This document shows positions 9,083 through 17,791 of a DNA stretch of 64,000 nt, piece after piece. The stretch comes from Candidatus Bipolaricaulota bacterium (lineage in GTDB: Bacteria > Bipolaricaulota > Bipolaricaulia > UBA7950 > UBA9294): NCBI GenBank assembly GCA_028277345.1, contig JANQGM010000012.1, positions 1-64,000 of the forward strand. The letters run 5' to 3'. Both the position numbers and the translations under genes were made by a program. The notes under the pieces were generated by a model. That model had not been told where the DNA came from. It made no database searches and was given only the letters and a program-made list of their open reading frames with translations. Every line of letters begins with the position of its first letter. The stretch's first letter is position 1.

Positions 9083-9410
9083 TTTTTCTCCTTAGGATGT
9101 ATCCTTGCAGCATCCGCAAGGACAGTGTGCGATTTGCTCGCAAATCGTTTCGCTGCACCCGCTCGTTGGGTCGAGACCCCACGTCCTGCCCGCGAGCGGG
9201 TTCCTATTCCTGCGTTCTTTCCGATACCCAACCTCCTTGCCAAAAGAAAAAGACCGCGGAAATTCCGCAGTCTTCTCGCCTAACCCTTCGTTTGGGGTCT
9301 ATCTGCTACGCAAACGAAGCGTTAGGCTCGTGTCCAATACCAAAAGAAGCCGAAGCCGGTCGCACTGCACATGCTCATTCCGTGGCTTCTCGCTTCATTC
9401 ATCTTGCGGG
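9083..9410 (-). promoter_or_regulatory. structured mRNA leader with attenuator-like hairpins
   Basis: Reading the minus strand, this leader holds, in order: a hairpin at 9327-9278 (GCCTAAC plus TTCGTTTG arms), an intrinsic terminator at 9273-9241, a 9-bp stem at 9201-9157, a 7-bp stem at 9146-9131 and a 7-bp stem (TCCTTGC/GCAAGGA) at 9122-9102, just ahead of the ribosome-binding site. A terminator between promoter and gene suggests a riboswitch or attenuator, or a separate RNA of about 165 nt. I could not match it to a known riboswitch class: no T-box core, TPP, cobalamin or SAM signature is seen. Confidence 0.6.
9241..9273 (-). terminator. intrinsic terminator inside the importer leader
   Basis: On the minus strand the arms AGAC-GCGGA and TCCGC-GTCT close on a 3-base loop and are followed by TTTTTCTTTT. 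The hairpin lies about 160 bases after the likely transcription start and about 160 bases before the binding-protein gene. Confidence 0.85.
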
Positions 9411-9413
9411 CAC

Positions 9414-9441
9414 TATATAAGAGATCCTAGCTGAATGTCAA
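9414..9441 (-). promoter_or_regulatory. promoter of the ABC importer operon
   Basis: On the minus strand TTGACA (9441-9436) and TATATA (9419-9414) are separated by 16 bases. This is the gene-proximal and best-matching member of the repeated promoter-like units in the array upstream. Confidence 0.7.
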
Positions 9442-9997
9442 GCCCCTAGCCGTGAACTTTAGTTCCAAATAGCAAATCAAGACTCGTGAGGAGTTGCGCG
9501 CTGCCATCGAGAATCGGGGCAGCCATATAACAGACTCTATCAGAATGTCAAGAGTCACTCTGTGAAACCTAGTTCCAAATGGAAGATCGGAGTTCATGAT
9601 GCGCTGCGCGCTGCCAGTGTCTCCCTCGCGCAGCCATATAGGAAGCCTCTTGGATACTGCCAAGCTCCCTGAATGAGAACCGCGTTCGAGATAGGGAAGA
9701 ATAGTCAGTCTTGCTGATTGCGCGCTGCCAGCGTCTCCCTCGCGCAGCCATATAGGAAGCCTCTTGGATACTGCCAAGCTCCCTGAATGAAAACCGCGTT
9801 CGAGATAGGGAAGAATAGTCAGTCTTGCTGATTGCGAGCTGCCATCGAGAATCGGGGCAGCCATAGAAGGATTCCTGTGGCTTGTCAATACCTGAACGCT
9901 AGGACGTAGTTCCGAATGGTGGATCGGAGTTTGAGATATGATGCACGCGGCAGCCTATTCCGGAGCCGCCATCCGAGAGATCCTAGCTGAATGTCAA
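9414..9997 (-). repeat. array of six 109-114 bp repeats with promoter-like boxes
   Basis: Six imperfect tandem units are marked by TTGACA/TTGGCA boxes on the minus strand whose ends fall at 9441, 9551, 9663, 9777, 9888 and 9997 (steps of 110, 112, 114, 111 and 109). Each box is followed 16-17 bases on by a TATATA, TATATG, TATGGC or decayed GGATGG box. In the distal five units this is followed by an inverted repeat whose arms vary but still pair, for example GCTGCC/GGCAGC, GCTGCGCG/CGCGCAGC and GCGGC/GCCGC. Units 3 and 4 are almost identical. No convincing coding frame is present: a 153-codon minus-strand frame exists only because 114 is divisible by three. Confidence 0.85.
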
Positions 9998-10073
9998 GGC
10001 CTGGGCGCTCAATTCCAGCCCCAAACAGGGATGTGCGAGGACGTTGATTGTGAGGCGACAGAGACGCCATGGG

Positions 10074-10874
10074 TTAAGCCAGTGCCGCAACGAGCACCAA
10101 CTCCTCGGCGGTATCGGTATAGGGATGTCCGAGGAAATCGGCGTGCAGGCTCTCGACGTTCAATCCGACTTGGCACAGCAACTCACTGACGTGATCGGGC
10201 TGAAGGCACGCCATCTGCAAGGAATCCGTCATCGAACGTTCAACGGCGTCGCCTGATGGCGACAGCGTCTCGTATCGAATGTGAACGGTCACAACGGCAC
10301 GGCACGAAGCGTAGGACCACGCATAGGCGACGCGGATGCGCTGAGCAGAGTTGGGATGGACGGCTTCCCCAGCGACCTCGAAATCGCTTGCGCCATCCGT
10401 GGGAAGTGAGTCGAGCCAATCAGTAGCGTAGGATTCCAGATGCAGTACCGCACGGCCGCTGGGAGCCAAATGCTCGGCCATCCGACCGAGGCAGGTTAGC
10501 TGATCGGCTTCCGACAACAGCAGCTGAAAGGAATAGGCGGGAACGAGGATCAGATCGAACGTCTCGCTGAGCTGAAACGAGCGCATATCGGCGCACAGCC
10601 ATCGAACTTGGTTTCCGGACGTTGTTTTCTCCCGGGCTTGGCACAGCATTTCTTCAGAGAGGTCGATGCCGGTGATACGGTGCCCCTGTTCAGCAAGGCG
10701 ATGCGCGATACGGCCGGTCCCACAGGCAAGTTCGAGAATTCTCGCCGGATGGCCATGCGTCGCTGCTGCGAGGTGGCCATAAAAGGCGATTTCTCCGGGC
10801 CAGTCGGGAACGGCGACGTCATAGAGCTGGGCGAGCGGCCCGACATAGGGCTGGACGTGTCTTGGCTGGCTCAT
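10074..10874 (-). CDS. class I SAM-dependent methyltransferase
   Basis: This 266-residue protein has motif I LELACGTGR (residues 47-55), GIDLSEEML as motif II and CADMRSF as motif III of Rossmann-fold methyltransferases. The N-terminal YDVAVPDWPGE resembles the small methyltransferase_25/11 group that acts on small molecules. It follows an MFS gene on the same strand by 6 bases, so the two are probably co-transcribed; a methylated product or drug may be the MFS cargo, but that is conjecture. The start ATG 10874 has only a weak ribosome-binding site, which fits coupling to the upstream gene. Confidence 0.8.
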   Translation of the reverse strand: MSQPRHVQPYVGPLAQLYDVAVPDWPGEIAFYGHLAAATHGHPARILELACGTGRIAHRLAEQGHRITGIDLSEEMLCQAREKTTSGNQVRWLCADMRSFQLSETFDLILVPAYSFQLLLSEADQLTCLGRMAEHLAPSGRAVLHLESYATDWLDSLPTDGASDFEVAGEAVHPNSAQRIRVAYAWSYASCRAVVTVHIRYETLSPSGDAVERSMTDSLQMACLQPDHVSELLCQVGLNVESLHADFLGHPYTDTAEELVLVAALA

Positions 10875-10880
10875 TGCTGT

Positions 10881-12023
10881 CTAACGATCCCTGTAGAACA
10901 GCATGACTCCGGAACCGAGAAGCGGCAGGAAGGCGACGAACGTCATGACAATGGTCAGGCCGAATTGATCGGCCAGCCACCCGATGGGAGTCAGGGCCAG
11001 TCCTCCCATTCCCCACGCGAGGCCCATTACCAGTCCCGAAACAAGGCCGGTACGTCCGGGCAGGCATTCCTGCGCCGCGACAACACCCACGGGTGTCGCA
11101 GATAGGTCGAAGAACCCGGCGATCGCGATGACGGGCAGTAGAAGCAGGCTGGGGCCATGCAAGAAAAGAAGATACAACGGCGTCGCCAAGAGCATCGAGC
11201 TGAATAAGACGGCCTTGCGCCCCCAGCGATCGGAGAGATTTCCGGCGAAGAAACTGCCGATGGCGCCTGTCAGCAAGAACGCGCTGATGGCGGCACCGCC
11301 AATCAACGTCGATCCGCCGCGTTGGGTGACCAAGACGGCAAGGAAGCTGGCGAAGGCGGTTGCGCTAATGGCGCGCAGCACGATGACTGACCACAGGAGG
11401 AAGAAGCGCCGGGGTAGGTGTCCGAGACGGAAGGGCTCATGCGATTGACGAACCGGATCGGGAAGGACGCGTCGGAGCGGAAGTGCGAACGCGAGCAAGA
11501 TCAATAGCCCCGGAACCAGGAGCCATGGCGTCCCCTCGAGCCCGAAGCGTTCAGTAAAGGCGACAATGACAATGGGCGCAATCGCGCCCCCAAACGTTCC
11601 GCCGGATGAGAACAACGCCATCATCAAGCCACGCCGGCGCTGTTGTCCTGCCGCAACCAACGCGGCGGCGGCGGGGTGGAACAATGCGGTGCCGAATCCG
11701 GCGACGATCATCACCACGAGAAGGAGGAAATAGCTGTCGGCTCGACCGATCATGCTCATGGCCGTCACGGTGAGTAGCGGGCCGATGATGACCAGGGAGG
11801 GACGTTGCACGCGATCGACCAGGTGACCGAGTCCGGGTTGAGAGATCGAGTTCATCAGGATCCTGACCGTTCCCAGGAACCCGGCCATGGCCATGGATAG
11901 CCCCAATCGGTGGATGAGCAGGGGAAGCAGCGGGGCGAGGAAACTGGCAAAACCGTCATTCAGGAGATGGCCGATGAACAGTAGCGTCGTCCGTTTCAGA
12001 GGATGATGTGTTGAGGACTCCAT
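10881..12023 (-). CDS. MFS transporter, fosmidomycin-resistance (Fsr) like
   Basis: This 380-residue protein has about 12 TM segments. The start LLFIGHLLNDGFASFLAPLL and the following GLGHLVDRVQRP loop are typical of Fsr-type MFS efflux proteins, as is GTALFHPAAAALVA in the first half. A second A-type loop FAGNLSDRWGRKAVLF follows TM8. It probably exports a small hydrophobic compound or metabolite; the drug is not inferable. It lies first in a likely two-gene unit with the methyltransferase, behind a putative promoter at 12035-12063. Confidence 0.8.
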   Translation of the reverse strand: MESSTHHPLKRTTLLFIGHLLNDGFASFLAPLLPLLIHRLGLSMAMAGFLGTVRILMNSISQPGLGHLVDRVQRPSLVIIGPLLTVTAMSMIGRADSYFLLLVVMIVAGFGTALFHPAAAALVAAGQQRRRGLMMALFSSGGTFGGAIAPIVIVAFTERFGLEGTPWLLVPGLLILLAFALPLRRVLPDPVRQSHEPFRLGHLPRRFFLLWSVIVLRAISATAFASFLAVLVTQRGGSTLIGGAAISAFLLTGAIGSFFAGNLSDRWGRKAVLFSSMLLATPLYLLFLHGPSLLLLPVIAIAGFFDLSATPVGVVAAQECLPGRTGLVSGLVMGLAWGMGGLALTPIGWLADQFGLTIVMTFVAFLPLLGSGVMLFYRDR

Positions 12024-12034
12024 ATCGGGGGCAG

Positions 12035-12063
12035 ATGGTAGCGCCGTTCACTGCGCGGCACAA
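12035..12063 (-). promoter_or_regulatory. putative promoter for MFS-methyltransferase pair
   Basis: On the minus strand TTGTGC and TACCAT are separated by exactly 17 bases, ending about 12 bases ahead of the MFS start, so the mRNA leader would be very short. The remainder of the gap to 12178 shows nothing else. Confidence 0.4.
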
Positions 12064-12178
12064 CCTTACCACGTCGTGGAACGCCTCTTCGACCCTGCTC
12101 AAGCGTCTCAGCGATCGATTTCATCCCAGTGCCGCACGACTCAGCATGCGGCGGTGCCCTCTCGCCACCTCTCTGCTC

Positions 12179-15004
12179 TTAGAAGGCGCTTCCAAAATCG
12201 ATGAACACGGTTCCTTCTCCATCCAAACCGACGAGAGGGTGCGCATAGCCAATGCTGAAGCGCAGGCTGACGCCCAACGGGCCGGCGAAGCTGATGGAAA
12301 GCGATGCGCCCGCTTCAACGCGAATCCCCGGCTCACAGACGGTTTCGCAATCGGCTTGGGTGCGTCCGCCCTGAATGAAGAGAGAGGGAATCATCGAATC
12401 GACGCGCGAGAGGTTCAGAATGGCATATCCCGAATCCCGAACGATCGGCGGAAGAACGACGTGAAGCTTGCCGTACTGCTGGTGGTGCCCCATGGGCAGA
12501 TGGTCAAACGAATGCAAGGCGTCAAGTGAGAACAAGAACTCATCCGGCAGATCGGCAAGAAGCGTCTCTGAAAGTGAAACGGTGGCATCGAGATAGAACA
12601 GGTGAGCGAGCCGAAGGCGGCCAACCAGCGACCACGTTACGGTGCCAAACGGTTCGGTGCCGAATCCAGGAACGCCTAATTGAAGGGACAACTGATTCAT
12701 CAGAAGCTGAGACGGTTGCTCGTCGCGCAAGACGGACAAGGATAGATACGGGATGGGCGCCGTCAGATCTCCAAACAGGCCGAAGGAGAGCGTGGAGCGC
12801 CAGCTGGGGAACCAATAGCGTCCGGCCATGCCTGTCTCTGGGTGGGTGAAGCCGAAGACTTGGGCGGAAAGAAGAAGGTCCAGCTCGCCCGTTCCCACAG
12901 TGGGATCCAGCGCGGTAACCAGTCCGGTGAACGACAGGGAAAGATGTCGCCCGAAGCTGGCGGACGCCACTCCAAGAACATCGAGTTTGGCGTTGAAATC
13001 CGACCACTCAGCCGTTTCCCAATCCAGTTCCGGATCAACGTGCGGCATGACGATTACGCTCCAGGCGTGGTCGTTTCGGAACGAGCCTGAGATTCCGCTT
13101 GGGGAGATGTCGAGGACATAGGCATCCAACGGGAGTCCGATTTCGGGAGCCGCATCGCCCTGGAACGGATGTGAGACGTGGATCTTCCGCGGCCAATGGT
13201 TGTTGTACCGATTGGCGTCCGGAAGCCGTTCATCCGGGTCAGCCGAGACCGCGATAACGGGAAGAGGCGATTCAATCGGTGGAGCGACGACCGAACAACA
13301 CGTGGGACGGAAGCTCATTTGCTGCGTCGTGCCATCCTCCAACGTGGCCTGAAGTGTGATTGGGAAGACGGGGTCGCCGCCCTCAAGCTGGACGAGGGTG
13401 AGATAGCCGTCGTCGGTGCGCTCGCTCGTGTACCCGGTGACGGCGATGTCAAGCCGAGCATCGCCGTACAGCCAGCCGTCGAAGAATGCGGTCAACGCCT
13501 CTCCCGAGATCTCCTCAGCAAGGCGTTGAAAGGCCTCGACGGACAAGATGGAGCCATTCCACTGCGCGTGGGCCTCGACCAGCACGCGATGGAGGGTCTC
13601 TTCAGAAAGAATGGCCTCCAAGCCTCTCAAGACCAAGTAGCCTTTGTTGTAGGTGCGGATAGTGATTCCATTGACATAATCCGACTCGGACATCGGCTGG
13701 ATGATCGGTTCGTCGAAACCGAGGCCGAGCAGGGTGATGTATTGGAGTTCGGACAAATGCTGGCGCAGATTCAGGTAGCCGAAGCTGTCTGTGACGAGGT
13801 CTTCGATCAATCCCGGTTGCAGGTGCGAGAGGAGATTGGGGTCAAATGCGCCGTACTTGTCCTCGAAATAGCTGATGGAAAGGTATTCGGCAAAGCCTTC
13901 GGAGATCCAATTCTCGGCATTGAAATCGGTCCCGATTCCGATTCCCCACCACAGATGCGCGAGTTCGTGGGCAAGCAGGTACTCGTTAATCCGATCGTAG
14001 GTTCCCAACGCGGGCATATCCTTCAATCGGACGCAACTGGCGCCCACCAGAATGAGTCCATCGGCCGCCATTCCAAAGAATCCGGGGGTCGGATTCTCGG
14101 CGATCACGATTCTCGATCCGGTGAAGGCGCCGAAATGCGATGCATGGTAGTGAAGGATCTCTTCAGCATAGGACAATGCAATTCGGGCGTAGGATTCTCC
14201 CCCCGGCAGATAGACGGCGTCGATCACTACGCCGTCGACAGTCGTCCCAACGGAAGCCAGTTCCCGTCCAATGATCAATGGGACGGAGCGAACGGGATGA
14301 TCGTTGGAAAGAACGATCGTGCGCAGTTCCGGCGCCGATTCCGCGACCTCCTGCCGGTCCGCGCCCCCAAAGGCGGTGTAGTCTTCGGGAACCGTCAGTT
14401 GAACGCGATAGTCGCCAGCTGGAAGCTCGAAGGCATCGCCTCGGGGATCGCTTCCGATGGCAATGGGATTCCAGCCGAATCGCCAGACGTAGGTGTCGTC
14501 GTAGACGCAATTATCCGCCAGCGCGCCCTGGGCGAACTTCGTCTCGAAGGCAATGTCCAGACTGATGGAGTCGCCCGGTGCCAAGGATGTGGAGAGGTCA
14601 ACGATCAGCAGTCCGTCTTTCAGTGAGAAGGTTTGAAGCACGGGTGGAATGCTCTCATAGCGATGGTCGATGGATGCGCCGTCCTCAGTTCGAACATGGG
14701 AGATGCGCGTCCACGTCGGATCGAATCCGTGGGTGTACCGCTCATCGTTCAACGCGGGGTGGAGGTAGGGATTGGGTTCAGCGCCCCAATTGGCGATGAG
14801 GGCAAACACGATCGTCTCGATCGCCTCATCGGAGTTGTTGGTATAGTGAACGCGCTGAGTCCCAACGAGGGAATGCGCATCGGTATCAAGACTGACGGCA
14901 ATGTCATAGGCAGCGTGAAAGCGCTCCGGTTGCCCCCAGGCAAGGGAAGCGCAGACTAGCAACGAAACGAGCAGCCCAAGTATCGCAACACGGTTCCTCA
15001 TCAT
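12179..15004 (-). CDS. M1-family metallopeptidase fused to a C-terminal outer-membrane barrel-like domain
   Basis: This 941-residue protein has a signal peptide (residues 1-24). The M1 gluzincin motif is complete: H346-ELA-H350, then 18 residues, then E369 in SEGFAEY, with TYNKGYLVL downstream as the usual tyrosine region. The aminopeptidase GAMEN-type motif expected before HExxH is replaced by FFGMAADG, lacking the Glu that binds a free N-terminus, so an endopeptidase or unusual specificity is possible. From about residue 620 the sequence becomes a series of alternating amphipathic strands and ends FIDFGSAF, a C-terminal Phe typical of outer-membrane barrels. The start has GGGAGG upstream. 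The barrel assignment is inference. Confidence 0.8.
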   Translation of the reverse strand: MMRNRVAILGLLVSLLVCASLAWGQPERFHAAYDIAVSLDTDAHSLVGTQRVHYTNNSDEAIETIVFALIANWGAEPNPYLHPALNDERYTHGFDPTWTRISHVRTEDGASIDHRYESIPPVLQTFSLKDGLLIVDLSTSLAPGDSISLDIAFETKFAQGALADNCVYDDTYVWRFGWNPIAIGSDPRGDAFELPAGDYRVQLTVPEDYTAFGGADRQEVAESAPELRTIVLSNDHPVRSVPLIIGRELASVGTTVDGVVIDAVYLPGGESYARIALSYAEEILHYHASHFGAFTGSRIVIAENPTPGFFGMAADGLILVGASCVRLKDMPALGTYDRINEYLLAHELAHLWWGIGIGTDFNAENWISEGFAEYLSISYFEDKYGAFDPNLLSHLQPGLIEDLVTDSFGYLNLRQHLSELQYITLLGLGFDEPIIQPMSESDYVNGITIRTYNKGYLVLRGLEAILSEETLHRVLVEAHAQWNGSILSVEAFQRLAEEISGEALTAFFDGWLYGDARLDIAVTGYTSERTDDGYLTLVQLEGGDPVFPITLQATLEDGTTQQMSFRPTCCSVVAPPIESPLPVIAVSADPDERLPDANRYNNHWPRKIHVSHPFQGDAAPEIGLPLDAYVLDISPSGISGSFRNDHAWSVIVMPHVDPELDWETAEWSDFNAKLDVLGVASASFGRHLSLSFTGLVTALDPTVGTGELDLLLSAQVFGFTHPETGMAGRYWFPSWRSTLSFGLFGDLTAPIPYLSLSVLRDEQPSQLLMNQLSLQLGVPGFGTEPFGTVTWSLVGRLRLAHLFYLDATVSLSETLLADLPDEFLFSLDALHSFDHLPMGHHQQYGKLHVVLPPIVRDSGYAILNLSRVDSMIPSLFIQGGRTQADCETVCEPGIRVEAGASLSISFAGPLGVSLRFSIGYAHPLVGLDGEGTVFIDFGSAF

Positions 15005-15036
15005 TCGACCTCCCAGAGTGCCGATGCTTCACCTGA

Positions 15037-15065
15037 ATGGTAGTACTCACCCAGCGTTCGAACAA
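15037..15065 (-). promoter_or_regulatory. putative promoter for the M1 peptidase gene
   Basis: On the minus strand TTGTTC and TACCAT lie 17 bases apart in the 74-base gap after the alpha/beta hydrolase gene, ending about 32 bases ahead of the peptidase start. Confidence 0.4.
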
Positions 15066-15078
15066 GGGAAGAATGGCG

Positions 15079-15858
15079 CTAGGAAACGGCGCGCTCAGCG
15101 ATGCTGGCGGCAACGACCGCCGCGAAACCATCCGCATTGTCAGCCATCATGTCGTGGCCGGCTGCCGGGACAACGCGCACATCGATCCCAGCGTCTCGAA
15201 GCGCGCGTTCATCGGGATGCGGCAAGGTGCGCTCGCCGAAGAGGAATGTCCTCGCTGTCTTGAGTTGATACAACCGGTCACGATAGGACGGTGAGCGAGG
15301 CGCAACCAGCGATACTGCGCTTCGATGCAGGGCCCGCGAATCCGATGCGCGCAGGCTGCCCGCATAGTCATGGTACCCAGCGGCATGCATCTGCTGAACG
15401 AACACCGCATGCTTCCGATCGGCAAAGTCGTCCTCAGAGACGGAAACGATGCGGCTGCTGATGAAGCCAGGACCGGAGTCGAGATTGCCTTCGGCGACGA
15501 CGAGATGCGAGACGAGGTCCGGGCGCGCCTCGGCCAGCAGAATGGCGATGGCGCCTGCCATGCTGTGCCCAATGAGAATCGTTCGTGAGAGCGCCAAATG
15601 ATCGAGCAGTGCGGCGACGGATTCCGCTTGCGACTCCATGGAGTAGGTGTAGGCTTGTGGCCGATCGCTGAAGCCAAATCCAAGAAGATCGACGAGAACG
15701 CACTGATGATGGCGAAGGTGCGGATGGCGAGCCGCCTGCGGATACCACGAGGACGAGGCCGATCCCAATCCGTGAAGCATGATCAGCGCGGGCGCTGTCC
15801 CCGGAAGGTCATGGTAGTGCAAATGTGCATCCGGTTTGCGAAGGTGAAGGGTTTTCAT
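15079..15858 (-). CDS. alpha/beta hydrolase
   Basis: This 259-residue protein has the oxyanion-region LHGLGSASSSWYP, the nucleophile elbow GHSMAGA (Ser near residue 98), and a C-terminal AAGHDMMADN supplying the catalytic His. No signal peptide is seen. It begins 8 bases after the saccharopine-dehydrogenase-like gene, in a likely three-gene unit with that gene and the cyclase-family gene. The family covers esterases, lactonases and C-C hydrolases, so the chemistry is not determined; the neighbours suggest an amino-acid or amide catabolic step. Confidence 0.8.
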   Translation of the reverse strand: MKTLHLRKPDAHLHYHDLPGTAPALIMLHGLGSASSSWYPQAARHPHLRHHQCVLVDLLGFGFSDRPQAYTYSMESQAESVAALLDHLALSRTILIGHSMAGAIAILLAEARPDLVSHLVVAEGNLDSGPGFISSRIVSVSEDDFADRKHAVFVQQMHAAGYHDYAGSLRASDSRALHRSAVSLVAPRSPSYRDRLYQLKTARTFLFGERTLPHPDERALRDAGIDVRVVPAAGHDMMADNADGFAAVVAASIAERAVS

Positions 15859-15866
15859 CGTTGTGC

Positions 15867-17009
15867 TCAGCTTTCGTACGTCTCCGATCGTTGATAGACG
15901 ATCCCACGCTCCTCAAGTCCTCGGAGCATGAACTCGACGCAGGCGGACTCCCGTCCGACGACTTCCGGGGGGTGAATGCCTGGGCGATCGTACAGACCGG
16001 CGGCCAGCAATCGAGCCGCCATCGTTGCCGCGTATCCGGTTGTGCGCGCCATCGAAGTGGTCTGAGAGGCCTCATCATATCGATCGAGCAGGTCGTAGCG
16101 CGTCCGAATGGCGCGCCCATCCTTCTGCCCTCGCACGTCAATGCGCATGATCGTGAGATCCCGCTCTCCCATTTGCCGCTGCCAGAGTGGAAAGAGCAGT
16201 TGGGTCGTCAGTTCGATCGGGACAACGCGTGTGCCGTCCGTAAGCTCCACGGGATCCTGTGAAAGGAGTCCCATGTCTCTCAGGAGCTTCATCTTTTCCG
16301 CGTGACCGGGATAGCGAAGCGTTTTCTCGATCATTTCCGGCGCCCCGATGGTTTCGGCGAGCGTACGGAGTCCGTCGGTGTTGAAGGCCTCCAAATCTCC
16401 GATCTCTTCGAAATGGAGAATTTCTAGCTCGGACAGCGCTTCGCGGATCTCAATCTGGCCATTGGCGACGATCCGTGCGGGGCGCGTGTACTCCTCGATG
16501 ACGTCAATGGGGGAAAAGACGGCGCGGTACTCGAAGGGCGGGACCCTCGTTTCGGGCAATCCTCCGACGTAGATGGCGACGGATTCCGTACGGTCGAGAG
16601 CCGCGCTCTCGTATCCGATGAGTAGGTTGCTCATTCCGGGCGCCACACCGCAGTCGATGATGGCCGTCATGCCGTTTTGTTTGGCAAGGTCATCCAAGGC
16701 AAAGGGATCCTCAGGAAAGAAGGCGATATCCACGACGTTCTTCTTGGCCTCAAGAATCGCGCGAAGCGTTCGGAATCCAAGAAATCCCGGAACGGCGCTG
16801 ATGACGAGGTCGGCGTCTCGAACGGCGCGGGCAACCGTGCTGGAGACGGAAAAATCGAGCCGCTCGCCAGGGATGCCGTGCGATGATTCCAACCGTTGGA
16901 TTCGCTGGGTATCGCGATCGGCGACTCGCACCTCAAATTGCGAATCCTTAGCCAGATCGATCGCCATGGCGCTTCCGACCCGGCCTGCTCCCAATACAAT
17001 CGTCCTCAT
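15867..17009 (-). CDS. saccharopine dehydrogenase-family oxidoreductase
   Basis: I choose ATG 17009 (380 residues), which has GGAGG upstream; the longer frame adds 44 residues without homology. The N-terminal VLGAGRVGSAMAIDL is a Rossmann NAD(P)-binding loop. IIDCGVAPGMSNLLIGY in the middle and ALSELEILHFEEIGDLEAFNTDG are typical of the Lys9/lysine-epsilon-dehydrogenase branch of the saccharopine dehydrogenase family. It probably oxidises or forms an amino-acid-derived secondary amine in the cytoplasm. Position between a cyclase/formamidase-family gene and an alpha/beta hydrolase suggests one catabolic pathway, not identified further. Confidence 0.82.
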   Translation of the reverse strand: MRTIVLGAGRVGSAMAIDLAKDSQFEVRVADRDTQRIQRLESSHGIPGERLDFSVSSTVARAVRDADLVISAVPGFLGFRTLRAILEAKKNVVDIAFFPEDPFALDDLAKQNGMTAIIDCGVAPGMSNLLIGYESAALDRTESVAIYVGGLPETRVPPFEYRAVFSPIDVIEEYTRPARIVANGQIEIREALSELEILHFEEIGDLEAFNTDGLRTLAETIGAPEMIEKTLRYPGHAEKMKLLRDMGLLSQDPVELTDGTRVVPIELTTQLLFPLWQRQMGERDLTIMRIDVRGQKDGRAIRTRYDLLDRYDEASQTTSMARTTGYAATMAARLLAAGLYDRPGIHPPEVVGRESACVEFMLRGLEERGIVYQRSETYES

Positions 17010-17052
17010 TCCGCCTCCTTGGTCGCCTCCATTGTACCGCGCGAGCGGTCTG

Positions 17053-17685
17053 TCATTCGACGATGGCGACCGCACGCACGGGCGATCCCTCAAGTCCACG
17101 AATGCGAAGCGGGAATGCGGCCAGCCGGACGTTGGCGCCACGATCGATCGAACGCTTCAACTCGCTCAGATTGGCCAATCCCTCCAGGATCGGAATGCCT
17201 GCACTCAAGAGCTTACGATGAACGAGGAAATCTCCTGTTGTGCAGTCGACGCTGGGCGAGTCGAAGCCAACGAGGGCAACGCGCCCGGCGACAAGACGGT
17301 CGGCCAGAGCCTCGGTGAGCACGGGGAATCCGGCATAGTACTCGCGCGTTCCCGCGCGTTGCTCCCATCCGGTGGAGAAAAGCACGGCCTTGCCGGCGAC
17401 GGCGTCCGTTCCATCAAGCAGCGCCGCGTCCAATGTTGAACCAGAGGTACAAATGAGCGTGATTTCAGGGAAGCGAAGAGGCGTGTCGGCAATATCGCAC
17501 CCCTGAGGATCAAAGTGAAGGGGTGCGTCAAAATGGGTGCCGCAATGGGGATCGAATACGGACAGTCGGGAAACCGTCATCCCTGGGACGTCGTACTCCA
17601 GCCGGTCGATGGCGATGCCAGATTCGTCTCCGGGATAGGCGAGCGCTCCGTCAGCAAGCCGTTGGGATAGGTCAATGAGTTGCAT
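17053..17685 (-). CDS. cyclase family protein (kynurenine formamidase-like metal hydrolase)
   Basis: Start ATG 17685 has GGAGGT directly upstream and gives 210 residues beginning MQLIDLSQRL. The motif HCGTHFDAPLHF (about residues 48-59) is the metal-binding signature of the cyclase/KynB family, and LVGFDSPSVD is a second conserved block. Such enzymes hydrolyse N-formylkynurenine, isatin or related amides. No other tryptophan-catabolic gene is recognisable here, so the substrate is open. It is first in a minus-strand unit with the saccharopine dehydrogenase-like and hydrolase genes, and is divergent from the M28 peptidase gene, 106 bases away. Confidence 0.82.
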   Translation of the reverse strand: MQLIDLSQRLADGALAYPGDESGIAIDRLEYDVPGMTVSRLSVFDPHCGTHFDAPLHFDPQGCDIADTPLRFPEITLICTSGSTLDAALLDGTDAVAGKAVLFSTGWEQRAGTREYYAGFPVLTEALADRLVAGRVALVGFDSPSVDCTTGDFLVHRKLLSAGIPILEGLANLSELKRSIDRGANVRLAAFPLRIRGLEGSPVRAVAIVE

Positions 17686-17791
17686 GATACCTCCACTCTG
17701 TCGATGCCTAACACTACGCAAGCCGGCGAGCTTTCGCATGGACCGATCGAAGCGGCTCGATTGGGGCGATACACTCTACGTAGGAGGTCCC

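Noticed and set aside
9083..9410. T-box or other known riboswitch in the importer leader
   Set aside because: No T-box core, no TPP, cobalamin, SAM or guanidine signature could be found by eye; only a terminator and unassigned hairpins are seen.
9427..9888. 153-codon minus-strand frame with internally repeated protein sequence
   Set aside because: It is produced by 114-bp repeats (38 codons) and has no ribosome-binding site, and the repeats outside it break frame.
9421..9997. CRISPR array
   Set aside because: Units are contiguous and 109-114 bp long with no constant short repeat separated by unique spacers, and no cas genes are nearby.
13178..14626. 482-codon plus-strand frame
   Set aside because: It is antisense to the M1 peptidase, whose HEXXH motif and start site are convincing.
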